Below are positions 34,486 through 42,648 of a stretch of 64,000 nucleotides of DNA, piece by piece (positions within the stretch are counted from its first letter, which is position 1; every line of letters starts with the position of its first letter). The DNA comes from Solirubrobacter ginsenosidimutans. Its GTDB lineage: Bacteria > Actinomycetota > Thermoleophilia > Solirubrobacterales > Solirubrobacteraceae. The notes under the pieces are model-generated. The model had not been told where the DNA came from. It made no database searches and saw only the letters and a program-made list of their open reading frames with translations. The stretch is from positions 48,505-112,504 of the forward strand of contig NZ_JAPDOD010000031.1 of NCBI RefSeq assembly GCF_027587205.1, written 5' to 3'. Position numbers and translations under genes: made by a program.

Positions 34486-35343
34486 ATGGGCGGGAAGGCG
34501 GTTCGCTGGATCTGTGCGCTGGCCGGGGTGGGCGCATTCATGGCACCGGGGGTGGCTCGCGCCGACACGCCGGTGACGAGTCTGCGCCCCTGGGCGGCCG
34601 ACAACACCTACCTCGCCGAGGACGATCTCGACGGCCGCGCGCAGCCGACCGTCGAGCCCCGCACCGTGGTCAATCACGTGCGCAAGGGCCAGTGGGTCAA
34701 GATCGAATGCCAGACCGTCGGCGAAGAGGTCTACGGCAGCGCTCTGTGGGACCGGGTCAATGGACTTTACGTTCCAGACCACTACCTCAAGACGTACACG
34801 ACCGGCTTTCTCGACGGCGCGCCGCGCTGCGACGCCGCGCCCACTCCGCCGCCTGATCAGGACGGCGACGGCTACCCCGCCGCGCAGGACTGCAACGACC
34901 TCGACCCGGCGATCCACCCGGGCGCGATCGAGATCCGCGGCAACGCCGTCGACGAGAACTGCGACGGCCTGCGCGAGGATCTTCCGCCCCTGACGGCCAA
35001 CGTCTCCTCCAACTGGCGGGTCAAGGGCGCGCGGGTGACGGCCGATCGGCTGCTCGTCACGAGCGGCAGCGCGAACCTGACGATCGAGTTCCGCTGCTCG
35101 GGCAAGCACTGCCCGATCAAGCGCCGCACCCTCAGCGCCGCCGCCGGCGGGCGCGTCAACGTGCTCAACACGATCAAGCGCTATCGCCACCGGTTCCGCG
35201 CGGGCCAGACGCTCGAGATCCGCGTCACCGCGCCGGACAAGGTCGGCAAGGTCGTGCGCTACCCGCTCAAGCGCGGGCGCACCCCGGTCGCGCAGACGCT
35301 GTGCCTGGCGCCGGGCGCCACCGCGCCGTCGCGCTGCTCCTGA
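34486..35343 (+). CDS. Secreted protein with SH3-like and MopE-type metal-binding region
   Basis: 285 aa from ATG 34486, chosen because it begins the signal peptide (RWICALAGVGAFMAPGVARA). Residues about 30-110 look like a bacterial SH3-like domain (VVNHVRKGQWVKIECQTVG, WDRVNGLYVPDHYLKTY). DQDGDGYPAAQDCNDLDPAI with NAVDENCDGL is the MopE-type copper/calcium-binding repeat found in secreted proteins of many phyla. A basic Ig-like C-terminal domain with four Cys follows. Likely surface protein; role unknown. Confidence 0.78.
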   Translation: MGGKAVRWICALAGVGAFMAPGVARADTPVTSLRPWAADNTYLAEDDLDGRAQPTVEPRTVVNHVRKGQWVKIECQTVGEEVYGSALWDRVNGLYVPDHYLKTYTTGFLDGAPRCDAAPTPPPDQDGDGYPAAQDCNDLDPAIHPGAIEIRGNAVDENCDGLREDLPPLTANVSSNWRVKGARVTADRLLVTSGSANLTIEFRCSGKHCPIKRRTLSAAAGGRVNVLNTIKRYRHRFRAGQTLEIRVTAPDKVGKVVRYPLKRGRTPVAQTLCLAPGATAPSRCS

Positions 35344-35427
35344 CCCCGTAGAGCGTGCAGGCACGCCTTGCGGTGGGCCAGGACGCACCCCTTCCGAGGG
35401 CTCCGGGAGGGGCGTACAGTCGAGCGA

Positions 35428-36765
35428 ATGCACGGTCGTTCGCTGACTGGTGGCGGTGCCTCCTACCACTCTATATTTTTGCTCGTCGGGGTCTTCGCGG
35501 CAGCGATGTTCTTCTCGGGCACTGACCCCGCCGGCGCCGCACCGGGGCAGCCCGGGGAGCGGGCGCGGATCGTGGTCGGCTTCAAGCCCGGCGTGGCGCG
35601 CCCGCAACGCGAACAGGTGCTCGTCCGCGGCGACGCGGTGCTCACCCGCGACATCGGCGCATTGAGGGCGAACGCCGCCACGGTCCCCGCGGATCAGCTC
35701 GAGGCGATCCTCGCGCGGCTGCGCGCGGAGCCGTCGGTCGCCTTCGCGGAGCTCGATCAGCCCGTCAGGCTCGTCCGGCCGGTGATCGTCGGAAAGCGAC
35801 TGAACCTGGGCCGCATCGCCAAGGTCCCCGACGACGAGGGCTTCTCGCTGCAGTACGCGCTCAGCGACAGCTCCGACCACGACATCGACGCGACCGCGGC
35901 GTGGAACTCCCGCACCTCGTGCTCGACCGTGGCGGTGATCGACACCGGCATCGACACCGGACACAAGGACCTGAAGGACAACATCTGGGTCAATGAGAAG
36001 GAGAAGAGCGGCAACGGGATCGACGACGATCACGACGGCTACATCGACGACTACAAGGGCGTGGACCTGACCGACGACAAGGGCTCAGGGGTCGACCAGA
36101 ACGGTCACGGCACCCACGCCGCCGGCATCATCGCCGCCGAGGGCGACAACCAACGCGGGGTGAGCGGCCTGTGCTGGAAGTCGCGGCTGATGTCCATCCG
36201 GATCATGGACGCCGACGGCGCCGGCTACACCAGCAGCTCGGCCGAAGGGATCGTCTACGCCGTCGACCACGGCGCACGGATCATCAACGCCAGCTACACC
36301 TCCCCCACGCCGAGCGACCTCGAACGCAACGCGATCCAGTACGCCCAAGACCACGACACGCTGATCGTCGCCGCCGCCGGCAACGACGGCCAGAACGCCG
36401 ACACGCACCCGTCCTATCCGGCCGCATACCCCAACGACAACGTCATCTCGGTGGCCGCGACCACCGACCGCGACAAGCTCGCCTCCTACTCCAACTACGG
36501 CGCGCAGAGCGTCGACCTGGGCGCGCCCGGCGACGCCATCGCGTCAACCTGGGATGACGGCGGCTATCGGGACGCCTCGGGAACCAGCATGGCCGCCCCG
36601 CTCGTCGCGGCCGCTGCCGCGATGCTCCGCAAGGCCGGCGCCGACACGTTCGGGCAGATCCGCAACCTGCTGCTCAAATACGCCGACGACAAGAGCAGCC
36701 TGAAGGGCAAGGTGGCGAGCGGCGGCCGGCTCAACATCAACCGTGCGCTGAACGCGGTCGACTAG
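35428..36765 (+). CDS. Secreted S8 family serine protease (subtilisin-like)
   Basis: 445 aa. ATG 35428 starts an N-terminal hydrophobic export segment (IFLLVGVFAAAMFFSG). An I9-like propeptide (RIVVGFKPGVARPQREQVL to EPSVAFAELDQ) precedes the catalytic domain with Asp in VAVIDTGIDTGHKDL, His in GHGTHAAGIIAAEG, oxyanion Asn in AAAGNDGQ and Ser in ASGTSMAAPLVAAAAAML. The domain also contains GIDDDHDGYIDDYKG, a calcium-loop feature. Secreted endoprotease, probably self-processed. Confidence 0.93.
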   Translation: MHGRSLTGGGASYHSIFLLVGVFAAAMFFSGTDPAGAAPGQPGERARIVVGFKPGVARPQREQVLVRGDAVLTRDIGALRANAATVPADQLEAILARLRAEPSVAFAELDQPVRLVRPVIVGKRLNLGRIAKVPDDEGFSLQYALSDSSDHDIDATAAWNSRTSCSTVAVIDTGIDTGHKDLKDNIWVNEKEKSGNGIDDDHDGYIDDYKGVDLTDDKGSGVDQNGHGTHAAGIIAAEGDNQRGVSGLCWKSRLMSIRIMDADGAGYTSSSAEGIVYAVDHGARIINASYTSPTPSDLERNAIQYAQDHDTLIVAAAGNDGQNADTHPSYPAAYPNDNVISVAATTDRDKLASYSNYGAQSVDLGAPGDAIASTWDDGGYRDASGTSMAAPLVAAAAAMLRKAGADTFGQIRNLLLKYADDKSSLKGKVASGGRLNINRALNAVD

Positions 36766-36774
36766 ACGCCGCCG

Positions 36775-37776
36775 TCAGGGCTCGCCGGAGAGCAGCATGT
36801 CGTGCAGCTCGCCTCCGGTGGTGGCGCGCGTGACCTGGATGCGGCCCAGCGGCTGCCCCGCCCCTGCCTGCGCCCGCGCGTTGACGTCTTGCGTGAAGAC
36901 CGCGTCGTAGCGCTGCGTGAGCCAGCCGAGGAGGTCGCCGGGGATCCGCGAGTCGTTGGTGCCGTCCTGGCCGTAGCTGCCGTACGGGGGAGTGAAGGCA
37001 AGCGGCCGGTAGGCGGAGATGTGATCGGCGAGCGTCGTCTGACCCCAGGCGATGTCGGAGTGGACGCGGTCTTGCCAGCCGTCGAAGTCCTCCCCCTGCT
37101 GTGCGTAGGCGTAGAACGGTCCGTAGTCGTCGGGTCCCGGGCCGTAGTGGATCTGCGTGTGGCCCTTGCCGGAGTGCAGTTGCAGCTGCCAGCGCCCGCT
37201 GTCCTGCATGGTCGCGAGCTCGTGCCACCTGAGGTATTCCGGATCGCCGCCGTCGACGCGCCCGACGTCGACGAACATGACGGCGTCGAAATGCAGCTTG
37301 CGCAGGATGTCGTCGGCGCCGGTCCAGGAGTCGGCGCGCGCGTCGTCGAAGGTCAGCAGCAACGGTCGCGGTGGGAGATCGACCGGCTTGTTCTCTACGA
37401 AGTCGATGAACGTCTGCAGGTCGACGGTCTCGTAGCCGGCATGGTGGATCATCGTCATCTGCTTGGCGAAGTCCGCGGTGTCGACGCCGTAGGCGGCGTC
37501 CGCGGCGACCGAGAAGCCGCTCTCGGGGCCGATCCCGTGGTAGAGGAGGACCGGGATGGCCGACCGATCCGGCGGGAGCTGCTGCCACGTGTGCTGCTCG
37601 TCCTCGGTCAGGGCGGGGACGTCAGGCGCGGGGAGCGGTGTCCGGGCGGCGGCCGGCGCCGTCGGCTCGGGGGCCCGAACCGACGAGTCGCCGCAGGCCG
37701 CCGACCCGAGGCACAACCCGCAGGTCAAGGCGGCGAGCACCGCGGCCGATCTCATGCGGAGCGCGACTCTAACCAT
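36775..37776 (-). CDS. Polysaccharide deacetylase lipoprotein (PgaB/IcaB-like)
   Basis: 333 aa from ATG 37776. A signal sequence ends in LGSAAC (lipobox). The NodB-type deacetylase core shows IPVLLYHGIGPESG, PLLLTFDDARADSW (metal/catalytic Asp pair), LQLHSGKGH and AFTPPYGSYGQDGTN. Start IPVLLYHG is typical of the PNAG deacetylases IcaB/PgaB, which de-N-acetylate surface poly-N-acetylglucosamine. The downstream-divergent pair encodes a small membrane protein and a PgaC-like synthase, supporting that role. ATG 37755 is an alternative start. Confidence 0.85.
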   Translation of the reverse strand: MVRVALRMRSAAVLAALTCGLCLGSAACGDSSVRAPEPTAPAAARTPLPAPDVPALTEDEQHTWQQLPPDRSAIPVLLYHGIGPESGFSVAADAAYGVDTADFAKQMTMIHHAGYETVDLQTFIDFVENKPVDLPPRPLLLTFDDARADSWTGADDILRKLHFDAVMFVDVGRVDGGDPEYLRWHELATMQDSGRWQLQLHSGKGHTQIHYGPGPDDYGPFYAYAQQGEDFDGWQDRVHSDIAWGQTTLADHISAYRPLAFTPPYGSYGQDGTNDSRIPGDLLGWLTQRYDAVFTQDVNARAQAGAGQPLGRIQVTRATTGGELHDMLLSGEP

Positions 37777-37833
37777 CACAGCCAACAGTTGCTCGCGCGG
37801 CCGGTCTCGGGCATCATCGCGGCGAGCTTGGCG

Positions 37834-38097
37834 ATGCCTGACGATGCCCACGGGTTCGAGGAGCCATTTCGGCCACTGCGCCCGGCATCGGGACCGAAGC
37901 TGATCGCCGCGCTCGTGTTCGGACCGATCCTGTGGGTGATCGCGCTGATCGCCGCCGCCGTGCTGCTGGACCGCACGGACGCGATCGAGCTCGGGCTGCT
38001 GGTCACCGCCGCGTCGTTCGTCTTTGCGGCGATCGTGCTGAGCCTGCTCCGAGTCGGGCGACGCCGCGAGGAGCGACGGTATGCAGACCGCGCTTGA
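37834..38097 (+). CDS. Small two-TM membrane protein beside the glycosyltransferase (PgaD-like by position)
   Basis: 87 aa. Two hydrophobic helices, LIAALVFGPILWVIALIAAAVLL and IELGLLVTAASFVFAAIVLSLL, with an Arg-rich tail. Size, topology and a 17-bp overlap with the glycosyltransferase gene match the position of PgaD/IcaD helper subunits, which assist the PNAG synthase. Sequence similarity to PgaD is not claimed. Confidence 0.6.
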   Translation: MPDDAHGFEEPFRPLRPASGPKLIAALVFGPILWVIALIAAAVLLDRTDAIELGLLVTAASFVFAAIVLSLLRVGRRREERRYADRA

Positions 38098-39328
38098 CGT
38101 GCTGCTCGCAATCGTCGCGCTCTACCCCGTGCTCACCGCGGCGCTGTGGATCGCCGGCGGCCTCATGTTCCGCCTGTGGGACGAGCGCCCCAGCGATCCG
38201 CTGCCCGAGACCGAGCGCGACTGGCCCGGTGTGAGCGTGCTGATTCCCGCGTACAACGAAGCGGCGGTGATCGCCACGAGCGTACGCGCGGCCTTGAAGT
38301 CCGACTACCCACGGTTCGAGGTGCTGGTCCTCGACGACGGCTCCAGCGACGAGACCGAGGCCGCGGCGATCGAGGCGGGGGCCGGCGACAGGCGCCTGCG
38401 CGTGCTCCGCGATCCCGTGAACCGCGGCAAGGCCGAGCAGCTCAACCTCGGATTCGCGCGCGCCCGGCATGAGCTGGTGATGGTCACCGACGCCGACACC
38501 CACATGCACCCGCGCGCGATCCGCTTTCTCGTGGCGCGGATCGAGTCCTCGCCGGTGCTGGCGGCCGTGGCGGGCGCGCCGCACGTCACCAACCGCGATG
38601 GGGTGCTCTGCGCGATGCAGGTGCTCGAAGCCGCGGCGATCATCGGGCTGGTCCGGCGCACCCAGTCGCTCACCGGGCGGGTCGGCATCGTTGCCGGGGT
38701 GCTCGGACTGTTCCGCCGCGATCGGGTGCTGGCCGTGGGCGGCTACGACGGGCGGATGGCCACCGAGGACATCGACCTCACCTGGCGGCTGCTGATCGCC
38801 GGCTGGCAGACGGCATACGAGCCGCGCGCCCTCGTCGGGATGCAGGTCCCGTCGAGCCTGCACGCGCTGTGGGCGCAACGCAAGCGCTGGGCGCGCGGGC
38901 AGGGAGAGGTCCTGCACGCCCACCTGCGCGACGTCTGCCGCTGGCGCAATCACCGCATGTGGCTGCTCGGCCTGGAGTCGCTCGCATCGTTGATCTGGGT
39001 CGCGTGTTTGCTGTGCTCGCTCGTGCTCAGCGTGCTGAACGTGCTGTTCGGCCAGCACCTCGGGTTCTTCGGGGTCGGGCTCGGGTGGGGCGTCGCGATC
39101 TCGACCGTGGCGGTCGTCCAGCTCACCGTCGCCGTGGTTCTGAGCTATCCCTACGACCACTGGGACGTGCGCGCGATGGTGCTCGGCCCGCTCTACCCGA
39201 TCCTGTTCTGGCTGATATCCGCGAGCGCCGCGATCAACCAACAGATCACGGCGCTGATCCGCGGGCCGCGAGACCAGCGGGTGGTGTGGGACATCCCACG
39301 CGAACCGCTCGACTCCACCAGCCCGTAA
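38081..39328 (+). CDS. Glycosyltransferase family 2, processive beta-glycan synthase (PgaC-like)
   Basis: 415 aa membrane synthase. An N-terminal TM helix, a GT2 domain with SVLIPAYNEAAVIATSV, VLDDGSSDETEAAA, MVTDADTHMHPRAIRF (DxD), GRMATEDIDLTWRLL (TED) and the acceptor-binding WAQRKRWARGQGEVLHA (QxxRW), then three C-terminal TM helices. This is the set of residues of cellulose/PNAG/hyaluronan-type synthases. GAGGAG precedes ATG 38081. With the divergent deacetylase it forms a compact exopolysaccharide locus. Confidence 0.9.
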   Translation: MQTALDVLLAIVALYPVLTAALWIAGGLMFRLWDERPSDPLPETERDWPGVSVLIPAYNEAAVIATSVRAALKSDYPRFEVLVLDDGSSDETEAAAIEAGAGDRRLRVLRDPVNRGKAEQLNLGFARARHELVMVTDADTHMHPRAIRFLVARIESSPVLAAVAGAPHVTNRDGVLCAMQVLEAAAIIGLVRRTQSLTGRVGIVAGVLGLFRRDRVLAVGGYDGRMATEDIDLTWRLLIAGWQTAYEPRALVGMQVPSSLHALWAQRKRWARGQGEVLHAHLRDVCRWRNHRMWLLGLESLASLIWVACLLCSLVLSVLNVLFGQHLGFFGVGLGWGVAISTVAVVQLTVAVVLSYPYDHWDVRAMVLGPLYPILFWLISASAAINQQITALIRGPRDQRVVWDIPREPLDSTSP

Positions 39329-39360
39329 CGGGGGGCGCGTCGAACCGGTCTCGGACGGCA

Positions 39361-39390
39361 AAGACAAAAGGCCTGCGAAGGCAGGCCTTT
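39361..39390 (-). terminator. Intrinsic terminator of tRNA-Val
   Basis: AAAGGCCTGC (39390-39381 on the minus strand) pairs with GCAGGCCTTT (39376-39367) over a 4-nt loop, followed by TTGTCTT. A perfect 10-bp stem just 3' of tRNA-Val. The reverse orientation could also serve the glycosyltransferase gene ending at 39328. Confidence 0.85.
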
Positions 39391-39393
39391 CAG

Positions 39394-39467
39394 TGGGCGA
39401 TACTGGATTCGAACCAGTGACCTCACGCATGTCAAGCGTGCGCTCTAACCAACTGAGCTAATCGCCC
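39394..39467 (-). tRNA. tRNA-Val (anticodon GAC)
   Basis: 74 nt folds as a full cloverleaf: acceptor GGGCGAT/ATCGCCC, D arm GCTC...GAGC, anticodon stem CACGC/GCGTG with loop TTGACAT (anticodon GAC), T stem ACTGG/CCAGT with TTCGAAT loop, discriminator A. CCA is not encoded. Confidence 0.97.
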
Positions 39468-39531
39468 CCAGCGGACGGGTAGCCTAGCAACCGAATCCGG
39501 GAGCTTGGCGGCTAAGATCACTCGCCCACCC

Positions 39532-39602
39532 GGCGCCGTGGCGGAGTGGCTACGCAGCGGCCTGCAAAGCCGTGTACACCAGTTCGATTCTGGTCGGCGC
39601 CT
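39532..39602 (+). tRNA. tRNA-Cys (anticodon GCA)
   Basis: 71 nt cloverleaf: acceptor GGCGCCG/CGGCGCC, anticodon stem GCGGC/GCCGT with loop CTGCAAA (anticodon GCA), T stem ACCAG/CTGGT with TTCGATT loop, discriminator U. CCA is not encoded. TAAGAT 14 nt upstream (39513-39518) is a possible -10. The hydrolase start codon follows after 1 nt. Confidence 0.97.
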
Positions 39603-39603
39603 T

Positions 39604-40434
39604 TTGGCTTTCACGCTCGCGCACGAAGCTCATGGGCGTGGCGAGCCGCTCGTGCTGGTTCACGGGCTCGCGACGACGCGGGTGATCTGGCGGCGGGTGC
39701 TGCCGCTGCTGGAGCGTTCGCGGCGGGTGGTCGCGATCGACGTGCCCGGGTTCGGCGAGTCGCCGGCGGCCGGTGAGGGGTTCGATCTGGAGGTCGTCGC
39801 CGACGACATCGCCAACGGGCTCGAGGAGATCGGGGTCAAGGCGCCGTTCGAGCTCGCCGGCCATTCGCTCGGCGGCGCGTTGGCGATCGTGCTCGCCGAC
39901 CGGCACCCGGGCGCGGTGCGGTCGCTCGTGCTCGTCGCACCCGCGGGGCTGCGGCGCGTCCCGAACGCCGCCGCGCAGCTGATCGGCGGCGCCGCCGAGC
40001 GCGCGCTCCCGCTGCGGCGGCGGGGGGCGGCGCTGGCGGACACGCCGTGGGGACGGCGCCTGCTGATGTCGCCCGGGACGAAGGACCCGGCGTCGATCCC
40101 GCCCGCCGAGGTGCGGGCGATGCTGAAGGCCTCGCAGGGCGCGACCCGCACCGGCGCCGCGCTGACCGCGGTGGCGCAGGTCGATCTAAGACCGCGGCTG
40201 GCGAGCCTGAAGGTCCCGGTGGGCGTGCTCTGGGGCGAGCACGACCGGATCATTCCCCCCTCCGGGATCGAGACCATCCTGCACGCCCGTGGCGCCGACA
40301 CCCCCGTAAGGACGATCGACGGCGCCGGGCACATCCCGATGATGGAGCGCCCGGAGCAGTTCTCGCTCGCGCTGGAGGAGATCCTCACAGCGCTGTCACG
40401 GCATCGCAACATCGCCGCGACGCGCTCGCCCTAG
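39604..40434 (+). CDS. Alpha/beta hydrolase
   Basis: 276 aa. PLVLVHGLATTRVIW carries the oxyanion-hole HG, ELAGHSLGGALAIVLADR the nucleophile Ser (GHSLGG), LWGEHDRIIPP the acid Asp and IDGAGHIPMMERP the His. The only start that keeps the first beta strand is TTG 39604, one base past the end of tRNA-Cys; the open frame upstream runs through the tRNA. Such closeness suggests co-transcription with the tRNA and translation from the RNase-cut 3' product. Esterase or C-C hydrolase; substrate unknown. Confidence 0.85.
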   Translation: MAFTLAHEAHGRGEPLVLVHGLATTRVIWRRVLPLLERSRRVVAIDVPGFGESPAAGEGFDLEVVADDIANGLEEIGVKAPFELAGHSLGGALAIVLADRHPGAVRSLVLVAPAGLRRVPNAAAQLIGGAAERALPLRRRGAALADTPWGRRLLMSPGTKDPASIPPAEVRAMLKASQGATRTGAALTAVAQVDLRPRLASLKVPVGVLWGEHDRIIPPSGIETILHARGADTPVRTIDGAGHIPMMERPEQFSLALEEILTALSRHRNIAATRSP

Positions 40435-40478
40435 CTTCGGGTTTGCAGGGATTTCGACCGCCGCCTGGAGAGACCGGC

Positions 40479-41423
40479 TTGACCCAACTTCGCGTAGTGC
40501 AACACGCTGTGCGCCTCACCGACGGCCGCTCGCTCGCCGTCACCGACGTGGGCTCGCTCGACGGTCAGGTCGTCATGTACCTGCACGGCGCGATCGGCGC
40601 GCCGCTGGAGTGCCGGGGCGACCTGGCGCTGGCGATCGACACCCTCGGCCTGCGGATGCTGCTCCCCCAGCGCCCCGGGTTCGGCGGCTCGGACCCGCAT
40701 CCGAACCGCACGCTGCTGGACTTCGCGGCCGACCTCGAGCAGGTCGCCGACGCGCTTGACGTACAACGCTTCTCCGTCGTGGGTGTCTCCGCGGGCGGCC
40801 CGTATGCCGTCGCGTGCGCGCACCGGCTGGGAGAGCGGGCGAAGGCCGCCGCCGTCGTGTCCTCGCTCTCCCCGCTCTGCGCGCCGGTCGACGTGCCCGG
40901 CCTCCCGCGGCGGGTGCGGCTGCCGCTGCGGGCGATCGCCGCTGCCCCGCACACCGCCGCCCGCCTCGGGGACGCCGCCGTCGCCCTGGTCGCCCGCCAG
41001 CCGCGGCTGCTCGAGCGCGCGATGGTGCTCGGCGCGCCCCCGATGGACCGCCGCCACGTGGCCGAGCCCGCCACCCGCCGCGACACCCACACGGCCTTCC
41101 TCGCCGCCACGTCGAGCGGGATCGGCGGGCTGATCGAGGATCACCGCGTGACGTCGCGCCCGTGGGGCTTCCCGCTGGACGAGGTGCGCTGTGAGGTGCA
41201 GGTGTGGCACGGGATGGCCGACGCCTTCGTGCCCGCCGATCACGCGCTGCACCTCGTCGCCGGCCTGCCGCGCTGCCGCGCGTGGTTCGATCCCGGCGAG
41301 GGGCATTTCTTCTTCCGCCGGCGGGTGCGCGAGATCCTCGCCGCGCTCGTCGGGCCGGTCAACGGCGAGGATTGGAACTCGCGCCGCGCCGACCGCCATC
41401 AGCGCGGCCGGCTCAGCGCTTAG
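40479..41423 (+). CDS. Alpha/beta hydrolase
   Basis: 314 aa. VMYLHGAIGAPLECRG, PQRPGFGGSDPHPNRT, the nucleophile elbow VVGVSAGGPYAVACAHR (Ser in GVSAGG), VWHGMADAFVPADHAL (Asp) and GEGHFFF (His) give a full triad. The TTG at 40479 has GGAGA 8 nt upstream; a GTG at 40500 is an alternative. It follows the first hydrolase after 44 bp on the same strand but is only distantly similar to it. The 3' end overlaps the convergent secreted gene by 11 bp. Confidence 0.86.
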   Translation: MTQLRVVQHAVRLTDGRSLAVTDVGSLDGQVVMYLHGAIGAPLECRGDLALAIDTLGLRMLLPQRPGFGGSDPHPNRTLLDFAADLEQVADALDVQRFSVVGVSAGGPYAVACAHRLGERAKAAAVVSSLSPLCAPVDVPGLPRRVRLPLRAIAAAPHTAARLGDAAVALVARQPRLLERAMVLGAPPMDRRHVAEPATRRDTHTAFLAATSSGIGGLIEDHRVTSRPWGFPLDEVRCEVQVWHGMADAFVPADHALHLVAGLPRCRAWFDPGEGHFFFRRRVREILAALVGPVNGEDWNSRRADRHQRGRLSA

Positions 41424-42465
41424 GGCACGCGATGCGCTTCGTCTCGCCCGGCTGCTGACAGCGGTCGGTGCGAGCGGGGCCCTTGCCCTTGCGGATCGTG
41501 ATCGTCGTGACCTTGGTGATGTAGCCGGGCTTGGTCACGGTGATCGTCAGCTTCGTGCCGGCCACCAGTTCGCGCTCGAACTGCTGGATGTGAAAGAGCG
41601 ACGTGGCCTGGGCGACCTCCCGCAGCGGGCAGCCCTTGCCCTGGCAGGTGAGGGTGATGCGCACGCCCTTGGGCGCCTTGACCGTGAGGAGCGCGACGTC
41701 AGCACCGCGCTTGGTCAGGCTGCCGCTGATCCGGACCGTCGGATACGGGCGGATCATCTTCGCCTTCGCGACCTTCTTGCGGGCGGCGGTCTCGGCCGCG
41801 AGCGAGGCCGCGGGGCTCGGCTGGGCGACGGGCGCGGCGATCGGCTCGCCGAGCGGCGGATCGGCCGCCGGCGCGTCGGCGGAGGTGAAGCCCGTGGCCG
41901 GTGCGGCCGTGGGAGCAGGGGCCGCGGTTGCCGTCGCCGTGGGGGTGGGTGAGATCACCGGGGCCGCGGTCTTGGCGGGCGTTGCGGTCGGCGTCGGCGT
42001 CTTGGTGGGCGTCGGCGTCGGCGTAGGGGTCTTCGTCGGCGTGGGAGTCGGCGTCGGCGTCCGCGTCGGCGTCGGCGTGGGGGTCGGCGTCGGCGCCGCG
42101 GCGATCACCGCCGTCGGGCTCGTGAGCGCGTAATCCCAGTCATAGAGCCAGTACGCGTACAGCGTCACCCGCAGCCACTTGCCCTTGTCGGCCGTGGTCA
42201 GCGTGTACGTCGTCGACGTCGCGCCGTCGATCGTCGCGCAGGAGGTCGTCGTCGCGGAGTCGCAGCGCACCCACATCCGCCCGGTCGTCGTGCCGCTCGG
42301 GCCGGTGTAGGACCCGTTGCTCACGGTCAGCTTCTGGCCGACCACGGCGCTGCCGGTGATCGTCCCCGCCGAGGTGACGTCGACCGCGGCGGCCTGCGCG
42401 GGCGCGGCGATGCCGAGCGCGAGCAGCAGACCGATGAGAGCGATGTAGATCCTGCGTCCGTACAA
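41413..42465 (-). CDS. Secreted protein with Thr/Pro repeat linker
   Basis: 350 aa. TTG 42465 has GGAGG 7 nt upstream and leads into a signal peptide (YIALIGLLLALGIAAPAQA). Residues about 25-120 form an Ig-like A-type repeat (GTITGSAVVGQKLTVSNGSY, DKGKWLRVTLYAYW) common in actinobacterial surface proteins; then a PTPT/KTPTPT low-complexity linker about 60 residues long, an Ala/Pro section, and a C-terminal beta domain with CQGKGCPLREV and CQQPGETKRIACPKR (four Cys). Function unknown. Confidence 0.8.
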   Translation of the reverse strand: MYGRRIYIALIGLLLALGIAAPAQAAAVDVTSAGTITGSAVVGQKLTVSNGSYTGPSGTTTGRMWVRCDSATTTSCATIDGATSTTYTLTTADKGKWLRVTLYAYWLYDWDYALTSPTAVIAAAPTPTPTPTPTRTPTPTPTPTKTPTPTPTPTKTPTPTATPAKTAAPVISPTPTATATAAPAPTAAPATGFTSADAPAADPPLGEPIAAPVAQPSPAASLAAETAARKKVAKAKMIRPYPTVRISGSLTKRGADVALLTVKAPKGVRITLTCQGKGCPLREVAQATSLFHIQQFERELVAGTKLTITVTKPGYITKVTTITIRKGKGPARTDRCQQPGETKRIACPKR

Positions 42466-42552
42466 CTCGCCGCCTCCATGCGGTCACGTCCTGTGCGGAC
42501 ATCTTTGACTTGAATCGACCGAGCCACAACTCGGCCGATCGTCCAGGTCCAG

Positions 42553-42648
42553 CTACACGCCCAGGCCGAGCAGTCCCGCGGCAACGTACAGCACGGTGAA
42601 CGTTGCCGCGAAGACCACGAAGCGGGCGAAGAGTCGCCGCGTCTGCAT
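42553..42648 (-). CDS. 31-aa membrane protein following the Nramp-like transporter
   Basis: Short frame MQTRRLFARFVVFAATFTVL to GLLGLGV, ending TAG at 42553. One hydrophobic helix with a basic N-terminus (MQTRRLF). Its ATG lies directly after the TAG of the transporter gene with no spacer, so it is almost surely translationally coupled. Possible small regulatory or assembly subunit of the transporter, by analogy with other transporter-linked miniproteins. Too short for standard ORF finders. Confidence 0.55.
   Translation of the reverse strand: MQTRRLFARFVVFAATFTVLYVAAGLLGLGV

Noticed and set aside
41930..42110. GTCGGCGTC-type tandem repeat
   Set aside because: Codes for the Thr/Pro linker of the secreted protein in frame.
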